The notes under the pieces are model-generated. The model was not told where the DNA came from, searched no databases, and saw nothing but the letters and a program-made list of their open reading frames with translations. This document shows positions 12,020 through 24,400 of a stretch of DNA of 64,000 nucleotides, piece after piece (within the stretch, counting starts at the first letter, position 1; the number at the start of each line of letters is the position of its first letter). Source of the stretch: Metellina segmentata (taxonomy: Eukaryota; Arthropoda; Arachnida; Araneae; Tetragnathidae); the NCBI GenBank assembly GCA_947359465.1, contig OX375873.1, forward strand, positions 75,704,278 through 75,768,277. Direction: 5' to 3'. The position numbers and the translations under genes are program-made.

Positions 12020-13090
12020 AATTCGAATTCGAATAAAAATTAATCATTGGTTGTTGCAGAATACAAGATAACAAAATTACACGATTATGAGTGAGTATTT
12101 GGCTCGAGTGAGATTAATTTTCAATGTAAAACAATCAAACTAAACAGAAAGCTAAGATTTTAATTCGGTCTCACATGATACATATAGGGTACCTCAAAAT
12201 GTAGTTATAGCCGTTTTGCAACGTTCGGCGTGTAAGCTAATTGATGTTAACCAATCAACTATCGCATATCAACTCGAAATTCATACGCACAATAAACGCG
12301 TTCATCTCAGAAACGCTACCGTCATCTACTTTTAGCTTGAGAGGAAAATCCTTTCATTTAACGTATTAAATGGAAATCCGTTTCATGACAAATGTGCTCC
12401 AGTGTGAAGAATTGAACATGCAATTTGTCATTGTTATAATTTTCTTAGATCGGTAACCCACAAGGTTCTTCCTTTATTTTAAGTTTGAATAAGAAAGCAT
12501 TATTTAATTTCAACCATTCCCTTATTTTTGGAATGCATAATTTAATTTATACCACGAAATAAAATTATCGTTAAGACTAACATGCGAGTCTACATCCACG
12601 GAGACATAAAATTGAAAAGTTCCATAAACTTACTGGACGAACAGTAATTGAAGAATCTAATTTGTCGCCCAAAAAGATAATGAGGCGGTTTCCGAAATTA
12701 GTGCTCGTAGATTGCCCAGGTGACAAAGAGCGTCATCGTTAGGATCCTCTTATTGAAATTTAATGAAATATTTTAAGATACCTAATAGATCATTAGAAAG
12801 TCTTCTTCCCTCAACCGAAATTTCACTTTCAATCGAAACGGTTCTCTCTAAGTGCCAGATCCAGGATAAAAGTTAAATCCTTTAACAAGGTGACGGAGAT
12901 CTCCGCTTTCAAATTTACTTGCCCGCGTAATGTTCGGTGAACGGCGGCCGTCCATAAATATTGTCGAAGTTTCCCAAAGTTTTAGCAAAATGAGGAATGC
13001 GAGTTTATCTGGAATGATTTGTGGCCGAGATATAAGGTGGCGTGAATTATAAAGCGTTAACTTGAGCTTCGAGAACGCAATGGATAGGAC
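12020..13090. other. Non-repetitive, non-coding-looking stretch
   Basis: No frame with a recognisable protein. The part 12600-13090 is of more balanced composition than its surroundings, with CpG sites near 12950, and was not matched to any repeat in the window. It is a candidate for conserved regulatory DNA upstream of the ETS gene exons, unproven. Confidence 0.25.
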
Positions 13091-13099
13091 AGGTTGTTC

Positions 13100-13640
13100 T
13101 ATAGATAACGCCCAATTATTTACTTAAATAATTTTTGAATCGATACCTAAAAATTTATATATGGGTTGTACATGCTAAAGCAAATCTTAATATGGAACAC
13201 TTGATTTAAACTTGTGGATTAAATTTAATACTTTAAATTTAAATTGGTCGCAATTCAATACTTTAAATTTAAATGGGTCGCAATTTAATACTTTAAATTT
13301 AAATTGACCTTAATTAATTTCTTTGACTTAGAATAGGGCGTGTTATGGATATTATTGTCTTACCCAAAGGTTTTTTAATAGATAATGAACGGGTTATACA
13401 CGCTAAAGCAAATAAATCTTAATATGGTTATCAAAACTTATTTTTTCAATTAAAATTGACCATCATTTAAAATTAGTTTTATCCATGTGTACGGAATAAC
13501 GTCGAACTGTTTACTAACCCAAATTATTTATGAATCGATAAAGAAAATTTTATATACGGGTTTTGCATCTCAAACCAAACAAATCTAAATATAAAAAATT
13601 AATACTTAATTGTTTTTTAAATTAAAATAGAGCTACGTGT
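13100..13640. repeat. Three diverged copies of a unit of about 200 bp, with a 30-bp tandem triplet
   Basis: A segment resembling 'AATTATTTATGAATCGATA...TTTATATACGGGTT...CTAAAGCAAATCTTAATATGG' appears near 13120, 13370 and 13510. Inside the first copy, AATACTTTAAATTTAAATTG starts at 13227, 13257 and 13287, an exact 30-bp step. Confidence 0.6.
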
Positions 13641-14063
13641 AAAATAGAGCGTAATGTGCCCATAATCCTTAGACTAAATCTAGTAGTGACATGAGCCTTA
13701 TATTCATTTTGTCTGAGGTGATAAAGTAACGCATATTCATTTGATTGGTCCACGAGGCGGGAAACGACCATCCATTGATTCATCTAATCGGTCCGCTCGA
13801 CATAATAGACTTTGGCGATTTCTTGATTTTTGTCGCCACTTTAGAAATGCGGATTCACACCTACGAAAAGATATTACATCGCTAAACAAGGTGATAAGAT
13901 GGATAAATCGGCCAAACAATAGTGGCGGGTCAAGTGGGGCCCCCAAGCGGTAAAATTTTCGGGGCCCTCAAACACTAGTTAGAAAAAAAGTTTCAAGAAA
14001 ACTCATTAAGAGTTGTTAACAAAAAAGAAAAGTAATCAAAAATTTCATACCATAGCACATTAA

Positions 14064-14685
14064 GGCCCGGTGCACACATCCGGATTTTCAACGTGCGGCA
14101 CCACTGCGGCACCGAAGCCCAACAATGCACACATAATGAACTATAACAACTATGCACACGTGAAATGACGCACGAACTCATTTCGCTCCATTTGCGATAA
14201 ATATTCTATCGAAGAAAACGTGTTTATTTCGCTTACTTGGTGTAAAAAAAGTATATTTTGAAACAAAATAGATGTTACTGGATACATCCATTTATTAATT
14301 ATTATTTATATTCCATTTGTTTATGATAACAAGGTACTTCAGAACGGAGACTCATGAGCGGCGCCGTGGGGAACTGCGGTACAAATTGTACGCAAGTTGG
14401 ACTATCCAAACTTCGTACAGCTGAATTCTCTTTATTTTTTCCAGCCAATTTAATTCATCTTTCTTTGTAATTTTCTCGCTTAAATCATGCAGATTAGCTT
14501 TATGTACACACACCTAATGACGAGGAGTTAAGCTGTTTTGCAGTAGGCACTCCGGAAGTGATTGTCCAGTCCAGTCCAGTTCGTGTGACCCCCACTGCTC
14601 CAGTGTGGGTCTAATGTGTCTCAGACCGCACTTGCGTTACGGCAGCAGCGCCGCACGTTGAAAAACCGGATGTGTGCACCGAGCC
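14064..14685. mobile_element. MITE with TAA target duplication, PIF/Harbinger-like
   Basis: Terminal inverted repeats of about 35 bp start GGCCCGGTGCACACATCCGG at 14064 and match, with few mismatches, the complement of the end at 14685. TAA flanks both sides (14061-14063, 14686-14688). A 3-bp TAA duplication suggests PIF/Harbinger. It carries no transposase. It sits in the 3' non-coding part of the hAT element. Confidence 0.75.
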
Positions 14686-15063
14686 TAAATAATTATTAAA
14701 AAAAAAAAACTTTTTTATATAAATTTCAGTCTTCCTTTAATTTTTGCAAATTCGACAATTATTTTGGAATTTGGTTTACGATTTCTTGCTCTATACACAG
14801 GATGACCATATTATTTAATCTTTCTTCACAAATAGAACGCATCAAATAGTTTTTTACACGCTTTAAAACAGGAAATGTTTCAACATTCGGAAATGTGCAA
14901 GATATTTCTCTGGTGGTTCGATAGATGTCTGATGTGGTTTTTATGGTGCCCCCGTTTTCTTTTAGAAATATTAAGCAATTGTCGAATTCGTCTTCAAAAG
15001 TACAAACACCAATGTCATTTTTGTAAATATCCTTCAACTTTTTATATCGTGTTTTATTTCCTA

Positions 15064-15700
15064 CTAGGGGGCGCGCCCCCTGCTCGCCAACCCCCGGAGG
15101 ATTGCTTTGCAATCCTCACTGGTACGCTGCGCGAGCATGCTCGCTACGCTCGCATCAATGAAGACATGTGTCCTAGCAAAAGGAATTACTTACAAAATAT
15201 TATGTATCAAAAAAAAATATTTTTCAAATATAAGTTTTTTGTATTACCGAAAAGTTATAACAATACCTCTGAAATCAGAATTCAAATGAAAACTTTGAGC
15301 AAATTTTGACTCGAAATGTGAGCTATGCTTTGGAAATTGAATGCCCAACATGTTGTTTGCGTGTACATTTCCCAGCACTCGAGCCACCTACACTTTTTCA
15401 TCGAGTTTGTTGTAGAAAGTTGTAGTGCAAGCGTCTTGTTGAACTATAATTGTTGGCCCTGAAAAAAGTTGTATTTCAAATGGCACTGAAAAGATCCTAT
15501 GCCTTCTTTGATTTTTATTATAAGCTGCAACAGCTCGACTAAAATTCATTTTTTTTTCAATAAAACTTCCATCCGATAAAGGTAAAAATTCAATCGAAGC
15601 GCGAGGCTTTGTTGTAAGCAAACAATCGTACAATGTTGCCAAAACGCGATAACAAATAACGTCTTTTTTGTGAGCCACGTAAGATAATTTTATATATAGA
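15064..15700 (-). mobile_element. Non-autonomous Helitron, family 1, copy 1
   Basis: On the - strand it begins TCTATATATAAAATTATCTT at 15700, preceded by A. It ends with a GC-rich palindrome GGGGGCGCGCCCCC running into CTAG at 15064, followed by T. TC start, hairpin plus CTAG end and A|T insertion are Helitron hallmarks. It interrupts the hAT transposase. A sister copy is at 34953-35496. No Rep/helicase is encoded. Confidence 0.8.
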
Positions 15701-16072
15701 TTGATAAATCCCCAATAAAAAAATATTCGAAAAGGCTCCACAACAACTTCATACGTCTGAGTTCTTTGAGATAATTCCGCCCTGGTGTTATCACACATGA
15801 CATAAAATGAATTAATTGTCTATGAAATGTTTTCTTGTTGTAAATTCATGTCCGACTTCTTTAAAAAACATTTTTTCTCATTTGTTGTCTGCGACTTTGT
15901 TTATCTTCTACATTAAATGACAACCCTGATAAATCAGTTGCCTCTTTTTCAACTTCTCTGATATTATTTATAAAATTTTCTAATGACTTCAGAAAGATAG
16001 ATCCTTTTAATATAGTTCGAATTCCTCTAATTGCAGTGATTTACTAGTAGCATTTATTCTTTGTTTCATATG

Positions 16073-17493
16073 GTATTTAACATAGCCAACATAACTCCAA
16101 TTTTCAAAAAGGGAATACAAAGTGATCCGGGCAACTATAGACCTGTAAGTCTAACATCAGTAATTTTCAAAATATTTGAATCTCTGTTAAAAAACCATAT
16201 AAACCATAAAAATATGTACCTCTGTTAAAAAACCATATACTTGGAGGGGGGGGGGGAACTGTTATCAGATAATCAGTATGGGTTTAGGAAGGGCAGATCC
16301 TGCTCTACAAACCTTTTGAAGTTCTACGAAATAATTACTGAGGAGCTGTATAATAAGAGCAGTGTAGATATCATGTACATATATTGTCAAAAGGCTTTTG
16401 ATAAAGTACCTCATGAGGCATTACTGTTTAAATTGGAAAGGCTGGGGATTCAGGGAAAAACATTGATATGGATAAAGAATTGGTTATTGGGTAGAAAGCA
16501 ACGAGTGCAGGTAAAAGGAAATTATTCACAGTGGACAGAAGTTATAAGTGGGGTGCCTCAGGGATCAGTTTTGGGACCAATTTTATTTATAATTTTCCTA
16601 GATGATATAGGTCAGGGGTTAAAGAATAGAATCAGTATATTTGCAGATGACTTAAAAATATGGGGGACAGTGGATACCAAGTTACAGATAGAGAATTTAC
16701 AAGGGGATTTTGATAAGATATCCGAATGGGCTGTAAAATGGGGTATGTCAGTTAATATAGGGAAATGTCAAGTTCTGCATATGGGTTACAGGAACAGTGG
16801 AGCCGAGTACTGTCTGCAGGGAGTAAAGGTAAAGGAGGTAGAAACAGTTAAGGATCTTGGGGTGATAATTCACAGGGATTTTAAAATGGGTCACCAATGT
16901 TCAGCTGCGGGTAAAAAGGCTAATAGGTTATTGGGGTATATTAAAAAGACTGTAACTTCAAGGGTTAAGAATATAATCTTGCCGTTATATAAGGGTTTAG
17001 TAAGACCACATCTAGAATATGCTGTACAATTATGGGCTCCATATATGAGAAAGGATATAGAATTAATTGAAAGGGTTCAGCACAGAGCTACAAAAATAAT
17101 AAAGGGGATAGCAAATCAAGACTATAATGAACGTCTAAGTAAGATAAACATGTATACACTGGAAAGAAGAAGAAGGAGGGGGGGGGGGATTTGATTCAGC
17201 TTTTCAAGTTTGTAAAACAAGGGGACACAAAGGGCTTAAATTTCAATAGGGATAACAGAACAAGGGGCCATGGGTATAAATTGAATAAGACACATTTTAA
17301 TCGGGATTTAAGGAAAAACTACTACTTTAATAGGGTAATAGACAAATGGAACGCGTTGCCAGAAAATATAGTTAATTCAAAGGGAGTGTACGAATTCAAG
17401 ATACAATTGGATAGTCAATGGGAATCGGGGAAATCATAAACAAAAGACCAGCCTTGTTGGGCTTGAGCCTGTAGCTGGTCGTCAATATTTGTA
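16073..17493 (+). pseudogene. 5'-truncated CR1-like LINE, copy 1 (reverse transcriptase)
   Basis: Flanked by a 13-bp duplication TTTGTTTCATATG (16060-16072, 17494-17506). The frame holds reverse transcriptase blocks: NQYGFRKGRS, AFDKVPHEALL, GVPQGSVLGPILF, the FADD catalytic motif, KKANRLLGYIKK and LVRPHLEYAVQLWAP. Three defects are seen. A 21-base block containing CTCTGTTAAAAAACCATATA is duplicated at 16180-16240. A G-run at 17178-17189 shifts the frame between the parts ending at 17194 and 17439. The catalytic Asp of motif A (YIDF in the sister copy at 60-61 kb) is Tyr here (YIYC). The 3' end has a hairpin (17446-17480) and a TATTTGTATTTG tail. Confidence 0.85.
17446..17480 (+). other. Conserved 3'-end hairpin of the CR1-like LINE
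   Basis: GACCAGC and GCTGGTC form a 7-bp outer stem, with an inner GGCT/AGCC stem. The same 35-base element occurs at 60034-60068 on the - strand. It probably serves as the RNA end recognised by the reverse transcriptase. Confidence 0.65.
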
Positions 17494-18185
17494 TTTGTTT
17501 CATATGTCCATTTTCTTCAGAAGTGACGTCGCCTCCACTATGGTAACCTTTTTTCTTCAGAATTACAAATTTCAGTTAAAGCCTCATTTTTATGAGTGAA
17601 ACCAAGTTTTATAGCTAATACAGCATCTGCTTTTGCTGACCATCTTATATTAGAAACTCTTTCCATTGCACTTAAAGACGTACATTGTAAAGACGCAGTC
17701 ACAACTTTTCTCGAACGCTAATGAAAAGACATTTTAAGACCTCGGGGCCCCTTTGGTATTTCGGGGCCCTACGCAGCCGCTTACCGCTTAATCCGCCACT
17801 GACAACCAAGTCAATGTTTCACGGAACAATGACGTGCTTACTAGTCGACATATTTAGTCACACGTTTCTTCGTTCCTAATAGCCACGTCATAATTTTTAG
17901 TTTATAGCAGCATACTTATATTTCACGTCAATGTTCCTAGGACTACAACTAGGGATGAATACCAACATGCTGCAACAAACCTTGATTAACTGGGTGGCAA
18001 ATAAAACTATATATTATATACCAGTTTGGCAACGACTTAAAAGTACTGAAAATTTAAAAAGGTTAAAATTTACATTAAATGCACAATCTGTCTATCAGAA
18101 ATAATGTTCTAGAATTTTTAGGAATTCTTCAAATAAAATACGTTTTATAATATGATAACGGTGAATTTTCCGTTACTCCATACAG

Positions 18186-18487
18186 GTATAACGGACTCGA
18201 ACCTCGATCAGACCCCATCTTCAGAAGACCAGCCGCACCAGAGAATGTCCATAAGGGATTCATCCGGAATCAAATCGGAGCCCCCACCGTCACCCCTCCT
18301 CACACCCGATTCAAGCCCGGGCCCAGCTGCAGGGGGTGGACAATGGCCGCAGCAGAACGCATCCCGGAGAGGCAACCTGCAACTGTGGCAGTTTCTAGTC
18401 TCGCTCCTCGACGATCCTTCATCTAATGGGAATTTCATTTCATGGACAGGCAGAGGCATGGAATTCAAGTTGATCGACCCTGAGGAG
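18186..18487 (+). CDS. ETV1/4/5: ETS gene, exon A: linker and first half of ETS domain
   Basis: Acceptor CTCCATACAG precedes 18186 and donor GTATAT follows 18487 after the codons for PEE. The exon starts with two bases completing a codon and encodes about 100 residues: an acidic/Ser/Pro region ([18 protein letters not shown]) and then [16 protein letters not shown] and [11 protein letters not shown]. An in-frame ATG at 18152 lies upstream of the acceptor and is probably intronic. Confidence 0.9.
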
Positions 18488-21400
18488 GTATATATTGATT
18501 AGTATTGTAACGATCCCCACCAGGTAACGTCTGTAGAAGCCAACATCCACTCAAAGAAATTTTAATAAGAATAAAAATCGATCAAATCTGAAGATAAAAT
18601 GACGATTTTTTAAGGCTCAAATCTAAGTGAGATGTCAGTTTCTACTTTAACGTCTTCTATTTTCATCGCAAAAATCCAACCAGGAGAATTGATGCCCTAT
18701 CCTTTCAGCCTTATATGGTTTATTACTATGATTGGTTCATGATGTTTGACATCCGCTTCACGAGACCTTTCTCTCCGACTCTATGCACTGCCTACTAGAA
18801 ATATTATCTTAGAGATGTTTATCTAGAAGGCAGTGCTCTATTCCCAACTGAAACTAGCATCCAGTTTAGATAATATGCACAGTGGGTTCTTGCGCATGGT
18901 CTATATCTTCATTCCCTCTTCGTTGGTTCATGATGTTTGACAAGCGCTTCACGAGACCTTCCTCACCGACTCCATGCTATCAACTGAAACTAGCACCTAG
19001 TTTATATAACATGCGCAGTGGGTTCTTGTGTGTGCGCATGGTCTATCTTCATTTCAGCGTTTGGAAGGTAGGCATTTTAATTAACGTCGCACTTGAGTAA
19101 CACAACAGGCTATTGGCGACAGTCCGGGATCAATCTCGCAAGTGAAAGATTCGAAGGCTACACCACGAAATTTTGAATCACGATTAGATGACGAGATAAC
19201 ACTCCAGCTGGCACCCCACACTCCAAACTTCCACACCACGTCAACGTGAGGATATTTGAGGGTACGGCATATTTAACATGCACCAGCCCCCTTTGTACAT
19301 GACGGTTTTTGGTTAATCGAATCTCTTCCTCGTATTTACCTTGGAACAATGGATTTAGATTTTTTAAGACTAAGATATAAGGCCCAAAATATCGTAGTTA
19401 AGTATGAAACACGATTAAAGATCTATCGCCTAAGAAATTTAAATTAATAACTAAATATTTTCTTTATAAGGGTTTTAATGAGAATATAGTAACTGATTCC
19501 AATATCACTTTCATGGTTGTCATGGTGTCAAAATTTCGAAATTAGCATCCCTTGAAAAATTTTCTCCTAAAAAAATTCTAAATCATTTTTTAACTCCACT
19601 ATTTGTTTAAAAAAAATTCAATTTTCGTTGACATTCATTAAATTTTTAAAAAATTTCTCAAACATTTTCAAAAAGTCAACAAATATATGAAAATAGGTTT
19701 CTTTTTAGAATATTTGTGTCTGAAGATACCTTTAGTTGCCAAGGTGGAAAAACAACAGCAAAAAGTCGCCTGTGGCAGCCCTGCAACCATACTAATTATA
19801 CAGTCGTGGAAAAAAGTATAACGTCGCAAAAAAAGATGACGTAAGACAAGAAATATGAATCATATTTTTATGAAATGTAAGGATACGATATAATGAGAGA
19901 AAGAGAAATCACAGCAATACACTTTTAACTTCATTATTAAGTTTAGTTACACTATGCAAAATTTTATAAGAAATTAGAGAAATTACCATACAGTGATGTT
20001 GGAAAAAAGTATAGAGTCAATATGATTTATTCTTTAGTAAGTGATGTGTGGGAAACCTCTTTTTTATATTACTTGTACTAATCATTGATTCATAGAACCA
20101 GACAGAGCTTGGAAGGTGTAATGTCCGGGGCAATGTTCCACGAATTTTTAATTGCGGTTTTTAGACTAGACTTGCTGTTGTACTGTCGCTCATTCTTATA
20201 AACATCTCAAGCTAGAATGCCCCAAAGGCTTTCCATTGGATTCAGGTCGGGACTCCGAGATAGCCATTGAAGAGTTTTTACCTCGTTCGTCTTCATCACA
20301 GATATTGTGGAGCTCGAAGTATGCACAGATGCATTGTTTTGTTGAAATGTCCAATCGCCTGATGTAATCAGCGGGTCAACCGGCAAAAAACTATCTGCCA
20401 GCATGTCCTTGAACTGAATTAACTTTGCTGAACACTGAATTAATTTTGCTGTCGACAAAAACAATTTAGTTGCACCACCGGCTGCAAATGCAACCCCCCT
20501 TCGAATTGACGGTTTGTAATAAGGTGGTGTTCTTTACACAGATCATACCAGGAAAACTTAAATCCGTCTGACCCAACGAAATCAAACTTTTTTTTCATCC
20601 GAAAACACCACATCATTCCAGATGTTAAATGTTTACGGGCAAACTTAAACCGTGAATCAATATGCAGCTTAGAAAATGGAGGTTTTCCTTTTAACCTTTC
20701 GAACACAACATTAGGATTTCAATGCAGTACATTACTTATTGTTCGGCTGGTACAGGGCAATCGCATCTCATATTTAATTTGCGATTAAGACATTTTTCGC
20801 TTGCAGGTGAGCCTCTGGATCCGTCTCTTGCCTTTAATAAATTATCCTTGGCCTTCCTGTTAGCTGTTTTGTGCCATAGCTACCAGGATTAATGGGAAAG
20901 CCGTTAACTACAGCCTTCAATCTTCCAATTTCAGCATCACTGTAACCAGCATATTTAAAATCTAGTATTTTGCCTTGTTTAGTTTCTGATAAGTGTAATC
21001 CTCTGGGTAATGGTCACGTTGGGTTGGCGTGGAAGTTTGGAGCCCAACGTGAGGACTTTCGGCCACGACAGATTTAAGGTGCACCAGCCGCCTCTACACC
21101 ATACGCATACAAACATCCATGCCCGGACCCGGATTCGAACCAGGAACCTTCCGATGTAGAGGCTAATACCTTAACCACTATACCGGTTGGTCGGCGTAAT
21201 CCTGTGGGCAAATACACAAGAATGAAACAATTCTGTATCTAAAAAAATTCTATTTGTTTCTAGAATGCGAGAGAAATGCTTTCTCAGTAAATTTATTCTT
21301 TCAGATGATGTAATCAGCAGACTTTACATTTCTTTCCTAGTTGTGCCATCAACCGATTTTTATAATCCAAAACATATCAGGGTCTTTTACAAATATATTT

Positions 21401-24400
21401 TAGTTTATTATTCGGTAGCATTAATTTAAGTCGTAAAAAATTTGAAGTTTGAAATCGCAGTAGTTTCCCGTATTTGGCGATTTTTCGTCCGAAGTTATAC
21501 TTTTTTCCTGGGCTGAAAAAGTCCTTCAGCCACCTCCAAAGCAATAGAAAATTACATTTTCATCTTCCATTTACAATACTTTCTGTGGCAAAACAAAAGT
21601 AACCTTATTTTAAGTTATTCTATTGTTTTTCAGTTGGTAATTTCAATACACGGTTAAAACTAAGACAGAAATCAGTTTAGAGAAAGTATCATAGTAATTG
21701 CGGGTTTCTGTAGTAAGAAAAATGTTTGCTGGTATGTTCTGTATTTTAAGAATTCTCAACGAAAATTGAATTGTATATAAGTTAATAAAATAAAAGTTGT
21801 ATATAAATTTCGCACACAAACAAGTTAAAAATATACATATATATTCATAACCCATCCATCTTGTTAGCATAAATGGGTGGAGGACCTTTGAAACAGTTCA
21901 CCGATTTTGAAGTTTAGATCTAAAAAGCTTTCTTCGCACCAAGTGATTAGATCAGAACCACGAGTCTCTTTTTCACTCCCCCTTGAAACATTCTGTATTC
22001 GCGTGTTTAAAGCCATTACAATTTTGTCCTAAACGAAGCGATTCAACTAGTAGCTCCAAGAGTTCTTCGGGTTATACTTAAAATATTGTTTTTCTAAATT
22101 TCTGTAAAAAATATTCTTGCGGTAAGAGATCTTCGCTGAATGGAAACATTTGAAGCAAAGCCTGTCACAGTACAATAAGAGTTTTGATACTGGAATATTA
22201 TGAAAAAGGGTCGCAATTAATTTGACTCAATTAAATCCAAATATACATTTATTATATTTTAATTTAAATTCTAAGTTTTAGAAGGATACAATATTAAGTT
22301 CTAAAGTTAAATCAATATTGAAGCTGAACTTGCTATCCACTATGAATCATTGCGAGTAATCAACAGTAAAATGTACCATGGTGCATTCAATTATTGAAAA
22401 AATTTTAATACTATCCTTTACCAATTCTTAGAAAATAAATTGTCACCCCAAATAAAACACATTAAGTGAAAAAACAGTTTTTAGAAAAAGAGAAAAATCT
22501 ACTCTCTAGCTAAACTCTGAGTGTTTCTTAAGTTTCTAATCTTCCTGTTAAAAAAAATTGAATTAGTGGGAGTAGTGGTCCGAGGCCGATGGTTGTTGAT
22601 GAACTCCGTCGTGAAAGTTTAGTAAAAAAACTCAAAAGACACAAAGTCAAAATTCTGTATTTGGAGTATATTTTACTAAATTTAATCGATCGTCACGTAA
22701 GTTACATGTAGTATAAAGTAGCAATTACATTTGGATAGGCATTCAAAATTGTAACTTTCCTCCCACCGCTGTATAAAATCTTTTTCGAATCTCCTCTGTT
22801 CTAAAGATGGATTTTATCTTTTAGTTGTCTTGGTAACTATAACTATTTATTGCTCTGACTTTTTTAATTGGCTTTTGCCGCACTTCCTCGGCTTGAAATC
22901 TTGTGGACGTTTCTTTTAATTGAAAAAGCTTTGTTCTTAGGTTGCCAGCTTGGCGTTTTCTATGTAGGGTTGCCAACTTGGCGTTTCACTTCTTGTAAGA
23001 TGCGAGATGGCGAACCTTACATGTCCCTCCGGGGAAGCACATCCATCACTTAAGTCATAAGTGATGATGCTGCTGCCAATCGCCATCTAGAATCATAACT
23101 AAAAGTCATAATTAATTAGCTGGTCTTCATTACGATATCCAGTCCTTCGAGAGAAGCGTGAGAGCTCAAAAAAAAATATCTACACTAACATTCATGAACT
23201 CCCACATAAAATACATAATACAAGACACAAGAACGTTATCAAAATTATCTAAATCAGATTACAGTTTTGAGAAGAAAAAAAAATATATACATATTTATAT
23301 GAACTGAATAAAAACTAGGGTTCATCAATTTTGATGCGCGATAAGGCATCTGCATTGCCATGCTTACTACCCTTTCTGTACAATATATTCATGTTATATC
23401 TTTGCAATGCCAAAGCCCAACGTGCAAGTTTTGCACCCTGTGGCATTCCCTGGGTCAAATAAGTAAGGGGGTTATGATCGGAGACAATTTGGACTTGTGC
23501 TCCAAATATCCAAGTGTCAAATTTTTTCAACGCACTTAGAACAGCATACGCCTCCCGTTCGATAGTAGCCCAACGAGTTTGGCATGGGGTGAGTTTTCTA
23601 CTGTAAAAGGCGATAGGACGTTCTTTTCCGTCTTCGTCTTGCTGAGCTAGACACGCTCCAATCGCTGTTGCAGAAGCATCGGTGTACAACTGGTATGGCT
23701 GATCTAACACTGGAGTATATAAGAATGGAATTTCCGTCAGCCTTTGCTTCAATTGTTGGAAGCTTGCTTCCTCTTCATCACTCCAAGGTATTTTGTTGGG
23801 CACCCTTTTCTTTGTTAAGTTTGTCAAGGGTAAAACCAAGGACGAGAAATCCTGAATGTACTCCCGATAGTAGCTTGCCAGACCAATTATGCCTCTTAAC
23901 TCTTTCTTAGTAGTTGGACGTGCTAAGTTCTGCATGGCTTCGATTTTCTGGGGATCTGGTGCATGTCTTCCGGAACCTACAATGTGTCCCAGGAACCTCA
24001 CTTGTTTTTTACCGAACTCGCACTTTTTAAGATTGACTGTTAATCCAACGGTCTGTAGAGTTCTCAGCACGTCTCTGATGTGACGCAAGTGATTCTCCCA
24101 CGAGCTGGAAAAAATGGCCAGATCGTCGATATACGCACGGCAGTACTTTCTGTGTGTCTTAAGTACTTTGTCTATGGACTTTTGGAACGTACTTCCAGCA
24201 TTTTTAAGTCCAAATGGTAAAACGTTCCATTGAAAATGACCAGAGTGTGTCACAAATGCCGAATATGGTTTAGCTTCTTCTTCTAAAGGGATTTGCCAAT
24301 AACCCTTTGTCAAATCTAGAACGCTGATGAAAGGAGCACTACCAATTTCAAATAGTAACTCGGTGGCCTGTTGCATTGGGTAAGCATCCGGGACAGTAAA

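Larger units (their letters stand above)
14759..17720 (-). pseudogene. Broken hAT transposase (zinc-finger MYM/TTF-type hAT)
   Basis: Read from the right, the - strand encodes MERVSNIRWSAKADAVLAI (about 17660), typical of the hAT catalytic core region (RWSAR-ADA). A middle segment near 16030-15850 reads SLKSLENFINNIREVEKEAT, then MCDNTRAELSQRTQTYEVV (15798 leftward). The C-terminus runs FPNVETFPVLKRVKNYLMRS, then ICEERLNNMVILCIEQEI, to a stop at 14759, which is the hAT dimerisation region. The frame is cut by the CR1 insertion at 16060-17506 and the Helitron at 15064-15700 and is not continuous, so it is dead. Confidence 0.75.
13920..17801 (-). mobile_element. hAT transposon with three later insertions
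   Basis: The ends are inverted: AGTGGCGGGTCAAG near 13921, and CCGCTTAATCCGCCACTG ending at 17801. Both are followed inward by GGGGCCC blocks. The flanking 8-mers CCAAACAA and ACAACCAA are only partly alike, so the element is old or the duplication has decayed. Transposase pieces lie on the - strand at 17720-17507, 16059-15701 and 15063-14759. Between them sit a CR1 LINE and a Helitron, and a MITE lies beyond the coding end. Confidence 0.75.

Noticed and set aside
13737..13953. Frames of about 70 codons on both strands just outside the hAT element
   Set aside because: Mirror-image frames of one segment, no recognisable protein and no splice sites.
15180..15240. Possible intron in the hAT transposase (GTAAGT on the - strand near 15190 and CTAG near 15064)
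   Set aside because: Terminal TC and CTAG, the A|T target and a sister copy at 35 kb show an inserted Helitron instead.
15107..15309. 144-codon and 60-codon + strand frames near 15.1 kb
   Set aside because: They run across the junction between the hAT transposase and the Helitron on the opposite strand, and the sister Helitron does not keep them.
21125..21195. A tRNA-like segment with good A and B boxes on the - strand
   Set aside because: It continues into the body of a SINE shared with other loci and has target duplications. It is a SINE head and not a tRNA gene.
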